Positions 61,328 to 64,000 of a DNA stretch of 64,000 bases are shown here, in pieces. The DNA is from Plectrocnemia conspersa (taxonomy: Eukaryota > Arthropoda > Insecta > Trichoptera > Polycentropodidae), in assembly GCA_009617715.1 (NCBI GenBank), contig VTFK01000189.1, forward strand, positions 186,001 to 250,000. Reading direction: 5' to 3'. The position numbers were made by a program, and so were the translations under genes. Below the pieces are notes generated by a model. It made no database searches, was not told the origin of the DNA, and saw only the letters and a list, made by a program, of their open reading frames with translations. How positions within the stretch are numbered: the stretch's first letter is position 1; each line of letters opens with the position of its first letter.

Positions 61328-62380
61328 CTACACTCTCTGGAAGTTGGCCAAGGTTGGCCAAGGACAGAGAATATAGTGGGTTACTTCGGTCGAGTTCTGT
61401 CCGCTCTAAAATCTCTCAGAAGTTGTCCGAGGTTACCGAGAACGGGAGATAAAGTGGGGGTAATTCAGTCGACTTGGCCAGCTTCGAGCGCTTCCGAACA
61501 TTGTCGGCAAACAGACCGAAGTCGGAGCTGCTCTTTCGAGCGCAAGCGGTGAGATACTTCCCCTTTCGCTCTCTCGCGTGTTAAGTGATGAGAGTGAGAG
61601 AGATAATGATATGGTTTTTTGCAAACTGAGATAGAACGAGTAGCTTGGTTCAATTTCAGTATGCGCGTAGGAGTCCTATGGTCAACACGCATGACGAGCG
61701 CTGCATCGTAGTCACGTGGTCAAGTTATATTACCACATGCTTATCGGGGACTTCAACAGACTCTTACTGACATCTTTCAATATTTTAGGGCACCAAAAGG
61801 GAATAATTCTATTTTTGATAGTATATTCTTCTAACAGATATCGTTATTATATATTTTTTCATATAAAATAAATAATTAAAAAATAAGTAGTGGTACTTGA
61901 TTTTGTTACAAAAAATCGTTTCGAAAATCCTTATGTATTTTTCTAGATTGGTTTATATAAATATCACACCATAACGAATTCTTATTTAGAATCGATAGCG
62001 ACAAATTTTAGAATAGTCACAGATGTGGTGTTCGTATTCTGAAGTATTATTTTTATGCATTATGGCATTTTGCAAAAGCCGACAAAGGTTTTCCGTAAAT
62101 TAAATATTTACGACCGAAAAGTTTTCACTGATATTGTATTGGTGAGTGCCCACACAAACATTTATAATTATCAGTAGCGTAATTTTAATAATATGACAAT
62201 TTTAAAATTGCGATTATTTGGCACATTTCTCGATCGCGCGCAAATATACCAGCTGTACGTGACAGCAGCTGCCGCGCGGACGTCATATGAAATTTGTAGC
62301 AGTGTGGCCGCTACTCGGAAGTCGGCGACCTCGGCCGACTTCAGTTGAACTTCGGTTTGGACAACTTCCAGAGAGTGTAG
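61328..62380. mobile_element. Block bounded by 19-bp inverted repeats, probable non-autonomous DNA element
   Basis: CTACACTCTCTGGAAGTTG at 61328-61346 is perfectly inverted at 62362-62380, and similarity runs about 5 bp further in. Next to the left end, two diverged units of about 75 bp lie in tandem (GAAGTTGGCC-AGGTT and GAAGTTGTCC-AGGTT, 61340-61480). The GC-rich ends contrast with an A/T-rich middle. ORFs at both ends start with LHSLEV because of the inverted repeat and are not genes. No target duplication could be settled. Confidence 0.5.
61541..61607 (+). repeat. Single arm of the second fold-back family
   Basis: GCGGTGAGATACTTCCCCTT, then CTCTCGCGTGTTAAGTGATG and GAGTGAGAGAGATAA, follow the left arm of 53475-53641, with the extra GTGTTAAGTGA segment of its right arm. 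It lies within the inverted-repeat block at 61328-62380. Confidence 0.65.
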
Positions 62381-63419
62381 TTCAAGCATTAGAGATTCAT
62401 AGATAGTGTATAAAAGTGTCATACGAATAAACATCGATGAAACAAAATTTATGGTTATAAGCAAGCTACCGTGGAGTTTAATATTAAACAGAGGTAGAAT
62501 TAAGAGGGTCAGTTTTTCAAATACATGAAGAGTTGGATACGTATTAAACCGTTAATTTTGTTATAGAACTGTATAATCTAAGAAAAGTTTGTCGTGAATT
62601 TTAGTATGTTTATAATTATGAATGTAGTAAAATGGCATAACTTGTAACTAAGTAATAGGTATTAATAAACGTTGAACGATCGATGGTTAATGCCAAGAAG
62701 TGTCGTTTAATAGTAAGAAAGTTTAATAAAAGGGACTAAGACTGTATCTGCTAATATATGATATTATATACTTTTATACTTTATCATTATTATATACTTA
62801 CTGTATAATATATAGTCCGTTTCCTATCTGTTGAAATTCAGAATCGACAAAATTTACCCTGATGTTTTAAAGCATTCGCATTTTAGAGCTGTGCGTTTTT
62901 ATACATGTATTTTTTTAAAACCCAAAAGCACAAAAGCTTTATAGCGATCCGGCCGATAATTGAACTTCATCATTCCCTGTATGCGGCGTGCGAACAAAGC
63001 GAAAATCATTCCCAATCGTAAATTGAAAGGTGAAAACGTTTGTGAAATGACACGTCGACAAATGAAAATCGAGAAAATCGCTAACACACACATATACAGT
63101 CTGTCATTCAGCGCGAAAAGTCATTTCGGAGCGGAAAATATATACAACAGATACATAATGGATACGTGTGTCGAGGGGTGGAAAAAATGTGCTGTGTCCA
63201 GACTTTTTTTAACACTGCCAACCGTCGATTGATAGCTTTTTACAGACACAAACAAATTATACGCCGACGATGAAGCCAAACAAATTATTTTGGCCGCGGA
63301 TGCGCGGCGTTGTTACAAAACGAAAGCAAAGAGGAGTCGTAACGTGTACCCGTAAATTATTTTTGCAGCGTACCTAGGGTACTTAATGAGAGCGAGGGGT
63401 TGAAATATAAAATTAAGTG
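62381..63419. other. AT-rich spacer and GC-richer island at 62880-63390
   Basis: The island has one ORF on each strand (62899-63093 minus, 62960-63232 plus), both unrecognised. GCTTTATAGCGATCCGGCC (62936-62954) is a notable Hox-like core. Non-coding interpretation favoured. Confidence 0.35.
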
Positions 63420-63655
63420 ATACAAATATGTGTATTTTAAAGTTATATTTTCACTAGTATAAATATAATTTTAAAAACTGTGTCAGTGAAATCATATCTT
63501 AATACATTTTCACCGATAGATATTTCTATTAGTGAAAATATATGCTACTCTAAAATGTCTATGAAACGCAATGAACAGTTAAATGTGTATTTTTTAGTGA
63601 AGTTATATTATCACTAGTGAAAATATAATTTCACTAACTAGACCAGTTAAAACGT
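63420..63655. repeat. AT-rich palindromic dispersed repeat, fullest copy
   Basis: TTTTCACTAGTATAAATATA, a GTGAAATCATAT block, TATGCTACTCTAAAATGTC, GTGTATTTTTTAGTGAAG and ATCACTAGTGAAAATATA follow in order. Parts match 16330-16400, 17130-17510 and 57690-57840. The recurring palindromic core is TTTCACTAGTGAAA with variants. A MITE-like element is likely. Confidence 0.55.
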
Positions 63656-63869
63656 GTCTAGCAATTGATTTATAAATCATTGGTCATATTAGCGAAACTG
63701 TATTTATTCATTAAGGCAAATGATCAGATACATTCGAAACATTTTGGCTTTAATAGGCGATGTGTTACCCAACAACTATTTTTAAAAACGAAATTCCGAA
63801 TTATTTTTTATTTACAATTACTTTTAAATATTTTATATAACCAACTATTTACTAACCTATCTGTATTTG

Positions 63870-64000
63870 AAATATTATAAGTACATTATTTTTTAACCAT
63901 CTTTCTATTATACTTGATTCATTATGAAACTTCTTTAACACTATCACCTATGCAATAAATTAAAGAATCGTCTGCAAACAGATGTATTTTACATTTTTAT
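63870..64000 (-). mobile_element. Diverged LINE-B relative, cut by the window end
   Basis: On the minus strand the sequence reads through FADDSLIYCIGDS, aligning with the FADDTLMYCIGDN catalytic region of LINE-B, and through GTACTT at 63879. The 3' continuation below 63879 is too diverged to align base by base. The 5' part lies beyond the window. More diverged than copies 1-3. Confidence 0.75.

Noticed and set aside
61307..61552. Plus-strand 81-codon ORF sharing LHSLEV with a minus-strand ORF at 62171-62464
   Set aside because: The shared residues come from the inverted repeats at the ends of the block, not from homologous genes.

Overview
The window looks like a gene desert (intergenic or intronic) from an arthropod nuclear genome, most likely an insect. 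It is very AT-rich. The only recognisable coding matter belongs to transposable elements: several non-LTR retrotransposons, a DD34D mariner, tRNA-derived SINEs, fold-back elements and one DNA transposon of a class I cannot name. No host protein-coding gene, rRNA, CRISPR array or bacterial-style signal was found. The insect order cannot be settled from this sequence alone.

Layout. 1-1765 is AT-rich with one ATG-less open frame at 351-617. 1766-3397 is a decayed DNA transposon with six copies of a palindromic motif. 4157-5522 is the 3' part of a non-LTR element (here LINE-A), with a terminal RNA hairpin. 5.5-16.3 kb is AT-rich spacer with short GC-richer islands and a 178-bp tandem duplication at 10.9 kb. 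16.6-16.9 kb is a SINE whose tail carries a LINE-A-like hairpin. 20.36-22.87 kb is the longest copy of a second retroelement (LINE-B). 25.6-26.05 kb is a deleted LINE-A copy. 28.96-30.22 kb is a dead mariner. 32.6-34.26 kb holds three inverted repeats and two diverged copies of a dispersed repeat. 35.42-36.66 kb is LINE-B copy 2, and 37.37-37.66 kb a second SINE. 38.0 and 42.0 kb share a diverged non-coding block with a POU octamer. 40.94-41.17 kb is a 233-bp fold-back element, repeated at 57.19-57.42 kb with a half copy at 56.79 kb. 51.07-51.22 kb is a minisatellite. 53.47-53.64 kb is a second fold-back family, followed by LINE-B copy 3. 58.2-59.1 kb is a decayed Jockey-type element, 61.0-61.3 kb another RT relic, 61.33-62.38 kb an inverted-repeat-bounded block, and 63.87-64.0 kb the start of a LINE-B relative that leaves the window.

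Between the mobile elements, GC-richer islands of 200-500 bp recur every few kilobases. They carry perfect palindromes and binding-site-like motifs, and some could be cis-regulatory modules of a distant developmental gene; that is inference. The most informative result is that LINE-A and two SINEs share a 3'-terminal hairpin whose stem has changed by paired substitutions. This indicates selection on RNA structure and a LINE-SINE partnership.
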